64,000 nt of DNA from Candidatus Kryptonium thompsonii (GTDB taxonomy: Bacteria > Bacteroidota > Ignavibacteria > Kryptoniales > Kryptoniaceae): the NCBI GenBank assembly GCA_001442925.1, contig LDXX01000009.1, positions 1 through 64,000 on the forward strand, read 5' to 3'. Position 1 is the stretch's first letter; each line of letters begins with the position of its first letter. Shown here in pieces: positions 26,801 to 35,760 of the stretch. The notes beneath the pieces were generated by a model that ran no database searches, was not told where the DNA came from, and saw only the letters and a list, made by a program, of their open reading frames with translations. The position numbers and the translations under genes are program-made.

Positions 26801-26826
26801 TATTTTAAACTTAATAAAGCGAACCA

Positions 26827-29010
26827 ATGCTTAGAGCTATTCTGATATTAACGCTGCTTTTTTCAAGAATTTTTGCGCAAGAAATTATCCTAAAAGGCTA
26901 CATAATCGACGAAGAACATAACCCTGTTAAAAATTCACTCATTGAATTAATCCAAAACAACTCCTTCAAAACAACAATATCTGATTCTCTTGGTTTCTTC
27001 AGCTTCAAAATCAATCCTGGGGAAGTTAAAATTATTACGAAACATTTGGGCTATAATCAATTTGAGAAAACATTCAAAATTTTATCAGATACACTGTTAT
27101 TTATTCAACTTTCGAGTCGCGTAATCAAGTTTAATGAAGTTACAGTCACAGCCACAAGATACCAGGCAAACACAGCAGAAATTTCAAGTTTTGTTGAGAT
27201 AGTAAACATAGAAACGATTAAGAAAACTTCTTCAATTTCCTTAACCGATATTTTAAAAAACACAACCTCAATATATGTCAGAGACTACGGTGGAACCCCA
27301 GCAGTGCTTAAAACCATCTCACTTCGCGGAACCGGGTCTGAGCATACCGTTTTTCTTCTGAACGGAATGCGAATATCAAGTTATCAAAACGGGATCTTTG
27401 ACCTAAGTTTAATGCCGAGCCATGTGATCGAAAGAATTGAAATCATCCATTCAAATTTATCTTCCCTTTATGGAGCTGATGCGGTTGGCGGGGTTGTTAA
27501 TATAATTACTCGAAGAGAAAACGAGAACAAAATCGCTGAAATCAATTTTGCTTTTGATTCGTTTGGATTAAAGAAATTGAACACAAATGTCTCTGGAACC
27601 CTTAAAACTCTCTCCTACTTTTCTTCCTTTTCAAGAACTTATGGTCCTGGGAGTTTCAAATACAAATATAAACTTGCCGATAAATACCTGATTTTAAAAA
27701 GGAAAAATGCTCACTTTAACATTTCTGATTTATATCTCAACATTTCGAACGACAATTTTATGTTTTCAACTTTTTACATCAGGTCAAATCGTGGAATCCC
27801 CGCCCAGGTCACAAAGTATGATCCATCGAGTACCGCTACTCAGCTTGATGAAGATTTCAACCTTTTAATATCAACATCCAAAACGCTATCATCTTTTATT
27901 TTAAAGGGAACCTTAATGTTTAAAAACTCATATTTGCGTTATATCAATAACGATCTACTTATCGCTGGATCAGGTATTGACAGTTACTCTCATAATTTAT
28001 TTTACACCGCAAATTTAAATACGATCTTCGCCCCAAATTCAAACCTTATTTTATCTTCTGGGGTTGAAACATCACTCGGAATGGCAGAGGGAAATTCATT
28101 CGGAAGGGCAAAAAGATTTAACCTCGCATTCTTTTTGAGCGGTGAGGGGAAAATTAACCCGGGATTCCTCCCCGAGGTAAAAATTTACCCGATGTTAAGA
28201 AATGATTATTTTTCTGATTTCGGAAATAAAATTGTTTATAAACTTGGGATCAACTCTCAAATTTTAAAGAAACCATCTTTAAATCTAAAGTTTAGCTACG
28301 GCACCGGTTTTAGAGCCCCAACCTTCAATGACCTCTATTGGCCTGGAAGCGGAAATAAAAACCTTAAACCAGAAGAATCAAAAGGGTATGATGCTGGACT
28401 TATAATGATTGTAGAGCCAGAGAGAAAAAGTTCATCTGGGTTAAAAATCGAAATTTCATTTTTCAATATCGACATCAAAGATAGAATAGTTTGGCTACCG
28501 TCTCAGGAAAACCAAAACATTTGGAAACCGATAAACATAGACCATGTTAATTCAAGTGGCATTGAAGTTTCTGGAGATGTGAATTTATTTAACAAATTAA
28601 CCATTTCTGGAAATTTTTCAATTGCTAAAAGCATTAGAAAAAATAAAAGAGCCCAAGATGACGCCACTCAAAATAAATATCTAATTTACATACCCAACTC
28701 AACAGGCAACATCAGAACCGAACTGTCGCTTGGTAAATTATTCCTTCTTGTTCAAGCAAATTATGTTGGATTAAGATACACAACAGAGACAAATGACAGA
28801 GGGCTTCAACCTTATTTCGTCGTTGATCTAACTTGTGGAATAACTTACGGGAATCAATTTTTTGATGGGGGGATAAAATTCAGTGTTAAGAATCTTTTCA
28901 ACGAAAACTATGAAACGATGGTTGGATATCCGATGCCATTAAGAAGTTTTTTAATTGAGCTTTCCCTTGCCATAAAAAATAAACAAAAACAAAAAGGAGA
29001 GATAAAATGA
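26827..29010 (+). CDS. btuB: TonB-dependent outer-membrane cobalamin receptor, BtuB-like
   Basis: A 727-residue protein with a signal peptide (1-18), a carboxypeptidase-regulatory-like domain (about 20-100, LKGYIIDEEHNPVKNSLIEL), a plug domain (about 120-235, with SLRGTGSEHTVFLLNGMRI and LYGADAVGGVVNIITR) and a 22-strand-type barrel (about 240-715, with GTGFRAPTFNDLYWPG). It binds its ligand at the surface and imports it with energy from TonB/ExbBD. The cobalamin riboswitch just upstream makes vitamin B12 or a related corrinoid the likely ligand. Its stop overlaps the next gene as ATGA. Confidence 0.9.
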   Translation: MLRAILILTLLFSRIFAQEIILKGYIIDEEHNPVKNSLIELIQNNSFKTTISDSLGFFSFKINPGEVKIITKHLGYNQFEKTFKILSDTLLFIQLSSRVIKFNEVTVTATRYQANTAEISSFVEIVNIETIKKTSSISLTDILKNTTSIYVRDYGGTPAVLKTISLRGTGSEHTVFLLNGMRISSYQNGIFDLSLMPSHVIERIEIIHSNLSSLYGADAVGGVVNIITRRENENKIAEINFAFDSFGLKKLNTNVSGTLKTLSYFSSFSRTYGPGSFKYKYKLADKYLILKRKNAHFNISDLYLNISNDNFMFSTFYIRSNRGIPAQVTKYDPSSTATQLDEDFNLLISTSKTLSSFILKGTLMFKNSYLRYINNDLLIAGSGIDSYSHNLFYTANLNTIFAPNSNLILSSGVETSLGMAEGNSFGRAKRFNLAFFLSGEGKINPGFLPEVKIYPMLRNDYFSDFGNKIVYKLGINSQILKKPSLNLKFSYGTGFRAPTFNDLYWPGSGNKNLKPEESKGYDAGLIMIVEPERKSSSGLKIEISFFNIDIKDRIVWLPSQENQNIWKPINIDHVNSSGIEVSGDVNLFNKLTISGNFSIAKSIRKNKRAQDDATQNKYLIYIPNSTGNIRTELSLGKLFLLVQANYVGLRYTTETNDRGLQPYFVVDLTCGITYGNQFFDGGIKFSVKNLFNENYETMVGYPMPLRSFLIELSLAIKNKQKQKGEIK

Positions 29011-30053
29011 GAAAATTTAAATTTATCTTGGCTCTATTCTTTACAATTTCTCTGTTTCTCGTCGGCTGCAAGAAGAGCGAAACTATCACAGGTGAGATAC
29101 CAACTCTTAAGGGAGTATATGTCTTAAATGAGGGAAATTTTGGGAGAAACAACTCAACTTTAAGTTACTATATCCCCGATTCAAATCGTGTTTACGAGGA
29201 TGTATTTTCACAGGTCAACGGGAGAGAACTTGGTGATACGGGAAATGATATAGTGATAAGCAGCGATGGAAGAAAAGTTTATATAGTTGTTAATAACTCT
29301 GATAAAATAGAGGTGATAGAGTCAAAAACGCATAGATCACTTGCAACCGTTCTTCTTCCGCAGGCAAGCCCATATAAAATTACATTGCTTGGGAATAAAG
29401 GTTATGTGACAAACCTATATAGAAATGCTGTAACGGTGATCGATTTAACAACATACTCAATCCTCGTTGACACGATAAAGGTTGGAAATAACCCAACGGG
29501 GATTTACTCAATCAACGGTAAAATTTATGTAGCAAATTCTGGTTTTGGTTATGGTAAAACTGTTTCTATAATTGATCCAGCTACGAATAAGGTCAGGAAA
29601 ACGATAAATGTCGGGGATGGTCCAGATGCATTTGCGGTTGATCAACTTGGAAGGTTATGGGTTTTGTGCTATGGTTCTTACGGCGACTGGCAGAATCCAA
29701 ATGATGATACAGATGGAAAGCTATTTGCGATAGATGTTAACTCTGATTCGGTCGTTGATTCAATTTTAATAGGTGGACATCCGTCACGACTTTTAATTGT
29801 TGATGATTTTGCTTACACAATTAAAAATGGAAACATTGCAAGGATAAATTTAAAAACGAAAGAAAAAAATGAAAATTTCATTCAGGGGAATTTTTACTCG
29901 CTTGGTTTTGATCCCTTGAATAAACTATTATATTGCTCTGATGCAAAAGATTATGTTCAAAAGGGCGAGGTTTATATCTACGATTTAAGTGGGAAATTTA
30001 TTAAGAAATTTCAGGCTGGCATAATACCAAGTTCATTTGTGTTTGCTTATTAA
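29007..30053 (+). CDS. BtuG-like surface beta-propeller lipoprotein
   Basis: A 348-residue protein with a lipoprotein signal (FLVGCKK, lipidated Cys near residue 21) and a YncE-like seven-bladed propeller. The blade repeats can be seen in GNDIVISSDGRKVYIVVNNS, VIDLTTYSILVDTIKVGNNP, TGIYSINGKIYVANSG and IDPATNKVRKTINVGDGP. In Bacteroides the BtuG propeller lipoprotein caps BtuB and binds corrinoids very tightly. This gene has the same size, fold and place, overlapping the btuB-like gene and sharing its riboswitch. Assignment as a corrinoid-capture partner is inference from context and fold. Confidence 0.72.
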   Translation: MRKFKFILALFFTISLFLVGCKKSETITGEIPTLKGVYVLNEGNFGRNNSTLSYYIPDSNRVYEDVFSQVNGRELGDTGNDIVISSDGRKVYIVVNNSDKIEVIESKTHRSLATVLLPQASPYKITLLGNKGYVTNLYRNAVTVIDLTTYSILVDTIKVGNNPTGIYSINGKIYVANSGFGYGKTVSIIDPATNKVRKTINVGDGPDAFAVDQLGRLWVLCYGSYGDWQNPNDDTDGKLFAIDVNSDSVVDSILIGGHPSRLLIVDDFAYTIKNGNIARINLKTKEKNENFIQGNFYSLGFDPLNKLLYCSDAKDYVQKGEVYIYDLSGKFIKKFQAGIIPSSFVFAY

Positions 30054-30059
30054 TTTTGA

Positions 30060-30085
30060 GGGGGACAGGTTTGTCCCCCCAATTT
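30060..30085. terminator. Bidirectional terminator between btuG-like and mannosidase genes
   Basis: GGGGGACA (30060-30067) pairs with TGTCCCCC (30072-30079) around GGTT. A T-rich tract follows on the plus strand and a TCAAAATT-type tract on the minus strand. It lies between two convergent genes only 32 nt apart. Confidence 0.8.
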
Positions 30086-32548
30086 TTATGTTAGCGTTTT
30101 TATTTTAATTGAGTTTATAAGCTTGTGTAAAGATTCATTCGAATTTATTTTTATCTCAATTGTACTATCTGGATGAAGGTCAAAGAAGTTATCGCTTAAT
30201 TTTGCCTCGATCCCTTCGAAATAAATAAAGACAGACTTAAGCAAAATTTTTGATTTCATCCTCAAGATATACTCTGCCTCACCAATCTTTGAAATTTTAT
30301 ATGTAAAGCCCAATCCTTTGAGCTCCAAAAATTTGGGTTCAACTAAGAAAAGCGAATTTTCAGCGATCACTTTGCCATTTGATTCAAGCTTCACATAGAT
30401 ATAATCCGTCCCCAGCTTGGCGATGTTTAAATTTGAAATCTCCTCATCCAATACAATTGCGGTGGAATTTTTCTCAACAATTACAGGAACTTTCCGCTCA
30501 AATTTTTTAACTCCATAAGTTGTGAATGTATTTACTATTAAATTTCCTTCAACTGGGGACAAAAGATCGTTCACAACAAAAATTTTTATCTTGTCATCAA
30601 ATCTTTTAACAACAACGATAACTGGATTAAAAAATTTTCGAGCGTAGTAATACAACGCTTTTGGTTTTTTTCTGTAATCAATCGCTGACCAGCTTATCAC
30701 ATTCCAACAGTCATTCCATTGCCAGAACAAAGCCCCAGCGGTTTTAAATTTTCTGATTCGCCAGTTCTCAACAGCAAACTTAATTGCTTCAGCCTGATTC
30801 AATTGCATCCTGTAGATTAAATCTTCAAAATCAGATGTAACCTTGTGATGTGAGGACAAAAATTTGAAAAGTCGAGGTATCCCATCTTCCTGCCTATTAT
30901 GGTGTTGGATTGACAAGGAGTTAAAATTCCTATTTTCTGGTTTCAAAACTTCCTTAAGCGTTTCCGGGTGCGGTGGGGCTTGAAAACCAAATTCAGTTAT
31001 AAACCTTGCTTTGACTTTTTCGTAATCTCTATAATCAACCCAATGACTCCACACTTTCCATTGATGATGATTTCCATCCGTTTCAGAATTTGGATAATCC
31101 TTACCCCACGGGGAACTTCGCCAATAAGGTCTTGTCCCATCATATTCTTGACAAATTTGCTTTAACACACCGCTAAATATCATTGCCCCGGGCATTTCAT
31201 CGGGATGCTTTTTAGTTTTGTCCACCCAAATCCACTCATTTTCATTATTCCCACACCAGATAACAATTGAAGGATGATTTCTCAACCTTTTTACAATTTG
31301 AATTGCTTCATTTTTAACATTTTGAATAAAGTCATCATGCTCCGGATAACTTGCGCATGCGAACATAAAATCCTGCCAAATCATTATACCAAGCTCATCA
31401 CATTTATCATAAAAATAATCACTCTCGTAAACTCCCCCACCCCAGACCCTTAACATATTCAAATTAGACTCTTTAGCCATTCCAAGAAGAGCATCGTAAT
31501 CTTCATTTTTAACTCTCGGCAAAAAACAATCGGCAGGGATCCAATTTGCTCCTTTACAAAAAATTTTTTCGCCGTTTATTTCAAAGATAAAACTTTCACC
31601 TTCGTCATCGCTTTCCTGTAGCAACCTAACTGTCCTTATTCCAAATTTTTTTATAACTTCATCAAGGATTACTCCATCTTTTGACAATTTAATCCGGGCT
31701 GTGTAAAGTGAGGGTTCACCATAACCATTTGGAAACCACAATTTCGGCGAGATCACCTCAAAGCGATGAACTCTGACCCTGTCTCTTCCCTTTTGAACAA
31801 AATCTCGCTCGTAGATTTTTTCGTTCTCAAAAAAGACCTCAATTTGAAGGTCGATATCATCATCGGTTAATTTCTCAAGTTCAATTTCGACAGCAACTAA
31901 AGCTTTAGAATCTGAAACCGAAATGGTTTTGAACCAGATATTTTTTATCCGCGCTAATTCAATAAATTCAAGATAAACAGGTTTCCAAATTCCCGAAGTT
32001 GTAAGCACAGGCGCCCAATCCCATCCAAAGGAATATTGTGCTTTTCTTAAATATACCCTATGCGATGCAAGTTCAACTGGCAATTTCCCATATCTTGACT
32101 CAAGTTCTTTACCTGCAAGTGTTGGAGATTTAAAATATACTTCGATTTCGTTCTCACCAAACTTCAAAATATCCTTAACTTCAAACGAATGTTGAATGAA
32201 CATATTATCAAACGAACCGAGAAATTGACCATTCAACTTAACATTTCCAACTGTATCAAGCCCTTCAAAAACAAGCTTAATAGAATTAAACTTGGACTTC
32301 GATGGATCAAGGTCAAGAATAAATTTTTTTCGATAGAGCCAGTCAACTTTATCAACCCATTGAACTTCAAATTCGTTCATTTCAAAGTAGGGATCGGGAA
32401 TGAAGCCGTTTGAAATAAGATCAAGATGTACTGCTCCGGGAACAATACCCTTGTTCCATTTTAAAAGATTTACTTTTAAATCATCTGGAATGAAATTTTC
32501 AGAGCAGGCTTTAAATTCCCATTCGCCAGATAAATCAAACCTTTTCAT
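30086..32548 (-). CDS. Beta-mannosidase, glycoside hydrolase family 2
   Basis: An 820-residue GH2 enzyme. The N-terminal jelly-roll sugar-binding domain (1-190, LSGEWEFKACSE and WLYRKKF) is followed by an Ig-like domain and a TIM barrel with FCKGANWIPADCFLPR, MLRVWGGGVYE, the acid/base glutamate in WCGNNENEW and the nucleophile glutamate in FITEFGFQ. These are characteristic of beta-mannosidases of this family. No signal peptide, so it probably acts in the cytoplasm on imported manno-oligosaccharides. Its ATG overlaps the stop of the enoyl-CoA hydratase gene as ATGA, an odd partnership. Confidence 0.92.
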   Translation of the reverse strand: MKRFDLSGEWEFKACSENFIPDDLKVNLLKWNKGIVPGAVHLDLISNGFIPDPYFEMNEFEVQWVDKVDWLYRKKFILDLDPSKSKFNSIKLVFEGLDTVGNVKLNGQFLGSFDNMFIQHSFEVKDILKFGENEIEVYFKSPTLAGKELESRYGKLPVELASHRVYLRKAQYSFGWDWAPVLTTSGIWKPVYLEFIELARIKNIWFKTISVSDSKALVAVEIELEKLTDDDIDLQIEVFFENEKIYERDFVQKGRDRVRVHRFEVISPKLWFPNGYGEPSLYTARIKLSKDGVILDEVIKKFGIRTVRLLQESDDEGESFIFEINGEKIFCKGANWIPADCFLPRVKNEDYDALLGMAKESNLNMLRVWGGGVYESDYFYDKCDELGIMIWQDFMFACASYPEHDDFIQNVKNEAIQIVKRLRNHPSIVIWCGNNENEWIWVDKTKKHPDEMPGAMIFSGVLKQICQEYDGTRPYWRSSPWGKDYPNSETDGNHHQWKVWSHWVDYRDYEKVKARFITEFGFQAPPHPETLKEVLKPENRNFNSLSIQHHNRQEDGIPRLFKFLSSHHKVTSDFEDLIYRMQLNQAEAIKFAVENWRIRKFKTAGALFWQWNDCWNVISWSAIDYRKKPKALYYYARKFFNPVIVVVKRFDDKIKIFVVNDLLSPVEGNLIVNTFTTYGVKKFERKVPVIVEKNSTAIVLDEEISNLNIAKLGTDYIYVKLESNGKVIAENSLFLVEPKFLELKGLGFTYKISKIGEAEYILRMKSKILLKSVFIYFEGIEAKLSDNFFDLHPDSTIEIKINSNESLHKLINSIKIKTLT

Positions 32549-33324
32549 TTATTCTTAAACACCGGTTTTCTTTTTTCAAGGAAGGCGGATGTCCCCTCTT
32601 TAAAATCTTCCGTTCCACAACATATTCCAAACAGTGTCGCTTCAAGGTGAAGTCCATCGCTTAAATTTGTTTCATAAGCCATATTAACTGCTTTAATCGC
32701 CATGCGGATTGCGATTTGTGGTTTTGAGGCAAGTGTTTTCGCAAGCTCTTTCGCTTCTTTAAGCAGTTCAGATTGTGGAACGACTTTATTTACAGCCCCC
32801 ATTTCATAGGCTTCCTTGGCTGTGAATCTTCTTCCTGTTAAAATAAGTTCCATTGCTCTTGTTTTTCCCACAAGTCGTGTTAGCCTTTGGGTTCCGCCGT
32901 ATCCGGGTATTATTCCCAAATCAATTTCAGGTTGACCAAATACAGCATTTTCAGAAGCAATTCTAAAATGACATGCCCATGCGAGTTCACTTCCACCACC
33001 AAGGGCATACCCATTTACAGCTGCAATTACTGGCTTCCCGAGATTTTCAATTAAATTGAAAATTTCTTGACCTCTTTCTGCAAACTCACGTCCCGAGACA
33101 GCATCAAGTTTGTTAAGTTCAGATATATCAGCGCCAGCCACAAATGCCTTTTCTCCAGCTCCCGTCACTATAACAGCGTAAATTTCGTCGTCATTTTTAA
33201 TTTTAACAAAAACATCTCTTAGCTCAAGCATCGTTTGAGCGTTAAGTGCGTTTAATTTTTCAGGTCGGTTAATTGTAACAATTGCTATGTGATCCTCAAC
33301 TTCAAATAAAATGTTTTGGTACAT
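32545..33324 (-). CDS. Enoyl-CoA hydratase/isomerase (crotonase family)
   Basis: About 260 residues with the crotonase oxyanion-hole motifs AFVAGADISEL and NGYALGGGSELAWACH, the catalytic glutamate region FGQPEIDLGIIPGYGGTQRL, and the closing EGTSAFLEKRKPVF typical of short-chain enoyl-CoA hydratases. Likely hydrates trans-2-enoyl-CoA in fatty-acid or amino-acid breakdown. The frame can be read from a TTG at 33336, but the ATG at 33324 has GGAGG 5 nt upstream and is the better start. Confidence 0.93.
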   Translation of the reverse strand: MYQNILFEVEDHIAIVTINRPEKLNALNAQTMLELRDVFVKIKNDDEIYAVIVTGAGEKAFVAGADISELNKLDAVSGREFAERGQEIFNLIENLGKPVIAAVNGYALGGGSELAWACHFRIASENAVFGQPEIDLGIIPGYGGTQRLTRLVGKTRAMELILTGRRFTAKEAYEMGAVNKVVPQSELLKEAKELAKTLASKPQIAIRMAIKAVNMAYETNLSDGLHLEATLFGICCGTEDFKEGTSAFLEKRKPVFKNK

Positions 33325-33348
33325 TTTTGCCTCCAATGTTTTTTATTT

Positions 33349-34422
33349 TTACCATGCAATTTCAACCCTTGATTGATCCCCAAGCATAAATTTATGAACC
33401 CTTGGTTTACCAGTTGCTTCAACTATTTCAACATCACTTCCAAGCAAACTGCTTTCAATTCTTATCCCAACATTTAAAATCTTGCAATTCTTCATAACTA
33501 TGCTATACTCAATCTCGCTATTTAAAACAAAAGTATTTTCATCAATAGAAGTGTATGGTCCAATGTAGCTTCCCTCTATCACGCAGTTTTTCCCTATTAT
33601 CGCTGGTCCACGAATGATGCTATTTTTTATCTTCGCACCTTTTTCAAGGATAACTTTACCTTCAATCTTTGTGTGCTGGTCAACTTCTACCCCTTCTTCA
33701 ATTCTTGGTTCAAGCGAATCAAGAACGAGGCGATTCGCCTCAAGCAGGTCTTCCGGCTTTCCGGTGTCTTTCCACCATCCAGTTATCTCAGCGAAACCAA
33801 CTTTATAACCTTTCTCTATCAGATAGGTATGTGCATCTGAGATTTCGAGTTCACCGCGCCAGCTTGGTTTTATATTTTTAACAGCTTCAAAAATTGAACT
33901 ATCATAAAAGTAGATTCCAGCGACAGCGTAATTACTTTTCGGAACTTTTGGCTTTTCTTCAATTCTTACTATTTTGCCGTCAATGATCTCAGGCACCCCA
34001 AATCTTTCAGGATCCTTCACCTTTGCAAGTGTGAGAAAACAGTTGTAATTATTTTTTTCAAATTCCTCCACAAATTTTTTTATTCCACCGACAAACATAT
34101 TATCACCAAGATAGAACACAAATTTATCCGAGCCAATAAAATCTTCAGCTATTTTGACTACATGAGCAAGTCCAAGCGGCGCTTCCTGTGGAATGTAAGT
34201 TATTTTAACTCCCCATCTGCTTCCGTCACCAATTGCCTTCGGGACTTCATCACTATCAGCATTATGAACTATACCAATTTCTTTTATCCCGGCTTTAGCT
34301 ATTGTCTCAATTGCATAATGAAGCATCGGTTTATTCGCGATAGGAATTAAATGTTTATTTTGGGTATGGGTAAGCGGTCTCAACCTTGTCCCTCTCCCTC
34401 CACTTGCTATTAGAGCCTTCAT
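33349..34422 (-). CDS. Sugar-1-phosphate nucleotidyltransferase (long RmlA type)
   Basis: A 357-residue protein with an N-terminal nucleotidyltransferase domain (MKALIASGGRGTRLRPLTHT, FVFYLGDNM, the EISDAHTYLIEKG substrate motif) and a C-terminal left-handed beta-helix (about 245-340) with hexapeptide repeats such as IGKNCVIEGSYIGPYTSI. This layout is that of the long glucose-1-phosphate thymidylyltransferase-like enzymes. It makes an activated sugar, probably dTDP-glucose, for surface polysaccharide. No other rml genes are adjacent, so the nucleotide and sugar are not certain. Confidence 0.88.
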   Translation of the reverse strand: MKALIASGGRGTRLRPLTHTQNKHLIPIANKPMLHYAIETIAKAGIKEIGIVHNADSDEVPKAIGDGSRWGVKITYIPQEAPLGLAHVVKIAEDFIGSDKFVFYLGDNMFVGGIKKFVEEFEKNNYNCFLTLAKVKDPERFGVPEIIDGKIVRIEEKPKVPKSNYAVAGIYFYDSSIFEAVKNIKPSWRGELEISDAHTYLIEKGYKVGFAEITGWWKDTGKPEDLLEANRLVLDSLEPRIEEGVEVDQHTKIEGKVILEKGAKIKNSIIRGPAIIGKNCVIEGSYIGPYTSIDENTFVLNSEIEYSIVMKNCKILNVGIRIESSLLGSDVEIVEATGKPRVHKFMLGDQSRVEIAW

Positions 34423-34529
34423 GCTTTTTCAATTTTGTTTTGAAATCTTTTGTTAAAATTTAAAAAAAGTTAATGTCTTTGACAATTTGAATCCCCCCTT
34501 CATAGGAGAGAAAGACTTAGACAGATTCA

Positions 34530-35264
34530 TCAAGATGCTTCTTTTAATTTTTTAACAAGCTCTGGTAAGACCTCTCCAGATTTACCAATTATCACTTCAT
34601 CCATAAACCATGAAAGTTCAGTTCTTTCAACATTAATTTCAACAGTATAAGCTCCGCTTCTCTTAGCAATTTGTGGAAGTGATGCAGCGGGATAGACAAC
34701 CCCGGATGTTCCGATTGAGAAAAAAACTTCACAATTCGAAGCAGATTCCTCAGCTTTCTCCCACGCCTCCACCGGTAACATTTCTCCAAACCACACAACA
34801 TCCGGTCTTATCAAACCGCCACATTCACACTTTGGAATTTTCATCTCAAGAGCAAGATTCACATCGTCGTATCTTTTTCCACATTTGATGCAGTAATTTT
34901 TTTCAATATTTCCATGGATCTCAATTACATTTCTACTCCCAGCCCTGCGATGAAGGTTATCAACATTCTGTGTAATCAAAGTAAAGTTTGGAATTAAATT
35001 TTCAAGTTCAACAAGAGCATAATGTCCGGGGTTAGGTTTAACCTCTTGAATTAATTTCCTTCGATAATTATACCATTCCCAGACAAGCTCCGGGTTACGA
35101 ATAAATGCGTCAAAGGTAGCAAGTTCCTCAGGTTTAAATTTTTTCCATAATCCTTCCTGGCCTCTAAAAGTTGGGACTCCGCTTTCGGCGGAAATCCCTG
35201 CCCCGGTTAAGACGGTAACTGATTTTGCTGTTTTTAACTTTTGAATCAATTTTTCTGAGATCAT
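34530..35264 (-). CDS. cobB: NAD-dependent protein deacylase, sirtuin (CobB-like)
   Basis: About 244 residues with sirtuin motifs: NAD-binding GAGISAESGVPTFRG, TQNVDNLHRRAGS, catalytic histidine in VIEIHGN, a zinc ribbon (CIKCG and CECGG), VVWFGEMLP and IGTSGVVYPAASL. Removes acetyl or other acyl groups from lysines using NAD. The Tyr/Arg pair of class III desuccinylases (YxxR after the first helix) can be seen in WEWYNYRRKL, so longer acidic acyl groups are possible substrates. The frame opens at a TTG (35270); the ATG at 35264 is preferred. Confidence 0.93.
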   Translation of the reverse strand: MISEKLIQKLKTAKSVTVLTGAGISAESGVPTFRGQEGLWKKFKPEELATFDAFIRNPELVWEWYNYRRKLIQEVKPNPGHYALVELENLIPNFTLITQNVDNLHRRAGSRNVIEIHGNIEKNYCIKCGKRYDDVNLALEMKIPKCECGGLIRPDVVWFGEMLPVEAWEKAEESASNCEVFFSIGTSGVVYPAASLPQIAKRSGAYTVEINVERTELSWFMDEVIIGKSGEVLPELVKKLKEAS

Positions 35265-35290
35265 TTTCAAAACTAAACTTTGATTCTAAA

Positions 35291-35334
35291 CAAAAAACCG
35301 ATCTCACTTGGTATTTTGCCCAAGATGAGATCGG
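35291..35334 (-). terminator. Terminator of the type IV pilus operon
   Basis: A 14-bp stem (CCGATCTCA plus CTTGG at 35298-35311 with CCAAG plus TGAGATCGG at 35320-35334, one-base bulge) is followed on the minus strand by six T. It lies 28 nt beyond the response-regulator stop and closes the long pilus operon. Confidence 0.9.
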
Positions 35335-35361
35335 CTCATCAGTTCACTTTAAGCTTTTAAT

Positions 35362-35730
35362 TTACCTTCCGAGAGCTCGATTGATGGATGTTAAAATATC
35401 TTCAAGATCATAAGGTTTGCTTACAAAATCAGAAGCCCCGAGTTTTAATGCCTCAATTGCGTTTTTCACATCTGCATAAGCAGTAAGCATTATAACTTTA
35501 ATCTCCGGCTTATTTTGCTTTATAAACCTTAACACCTCGAAGCCATCAACACGTGGCATCTTAATATCAAGCAAGACCACATCATAATCTTTTTGTTTTA
35601 TTGATTCAATCGCTTCATCTCCATCTCCAGCAGTTTCAACTTCATAACCTTCTGCAGCAAGTTCACTGCTTAGCAAATATCTCAATGCCTCTTCATCATC
35701 AACAACAAGGATCCTTGATTTCTCCGCCAT
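35362..35730 (-). CDS. Stand-alone response regulator receiver domain
   Basis: A 122-residue CheY-like protein with all receiver residues: acidic pocket D11-D12, phosphoacceptor D55 (VVLLDIKMPR), T83 (MLTAYAD) and K105 (FVSKPYD). There is no output domain, so it acts through protein contacts. As the last gene of the pilus operon it may control the pilus motors, like PilG/PilH in twitching bacteria. No kinase is in the window. Confidence 0.93.
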   Translation of the reverse strand: MAEKSRILVVDDEEALRYLLSSELAAEGYEVETAGDGDEAIESIKQKDYDVVLLDIKMPRVDGFEVLRFIKQNKPEIKVIMLTAYADVKNAIEALKLGASDFVSKPYDLEDILTSINRALGR

Positions 35731-35760
35731 TTTAAAGTCGCCTCCATATTTTATTTTGTT

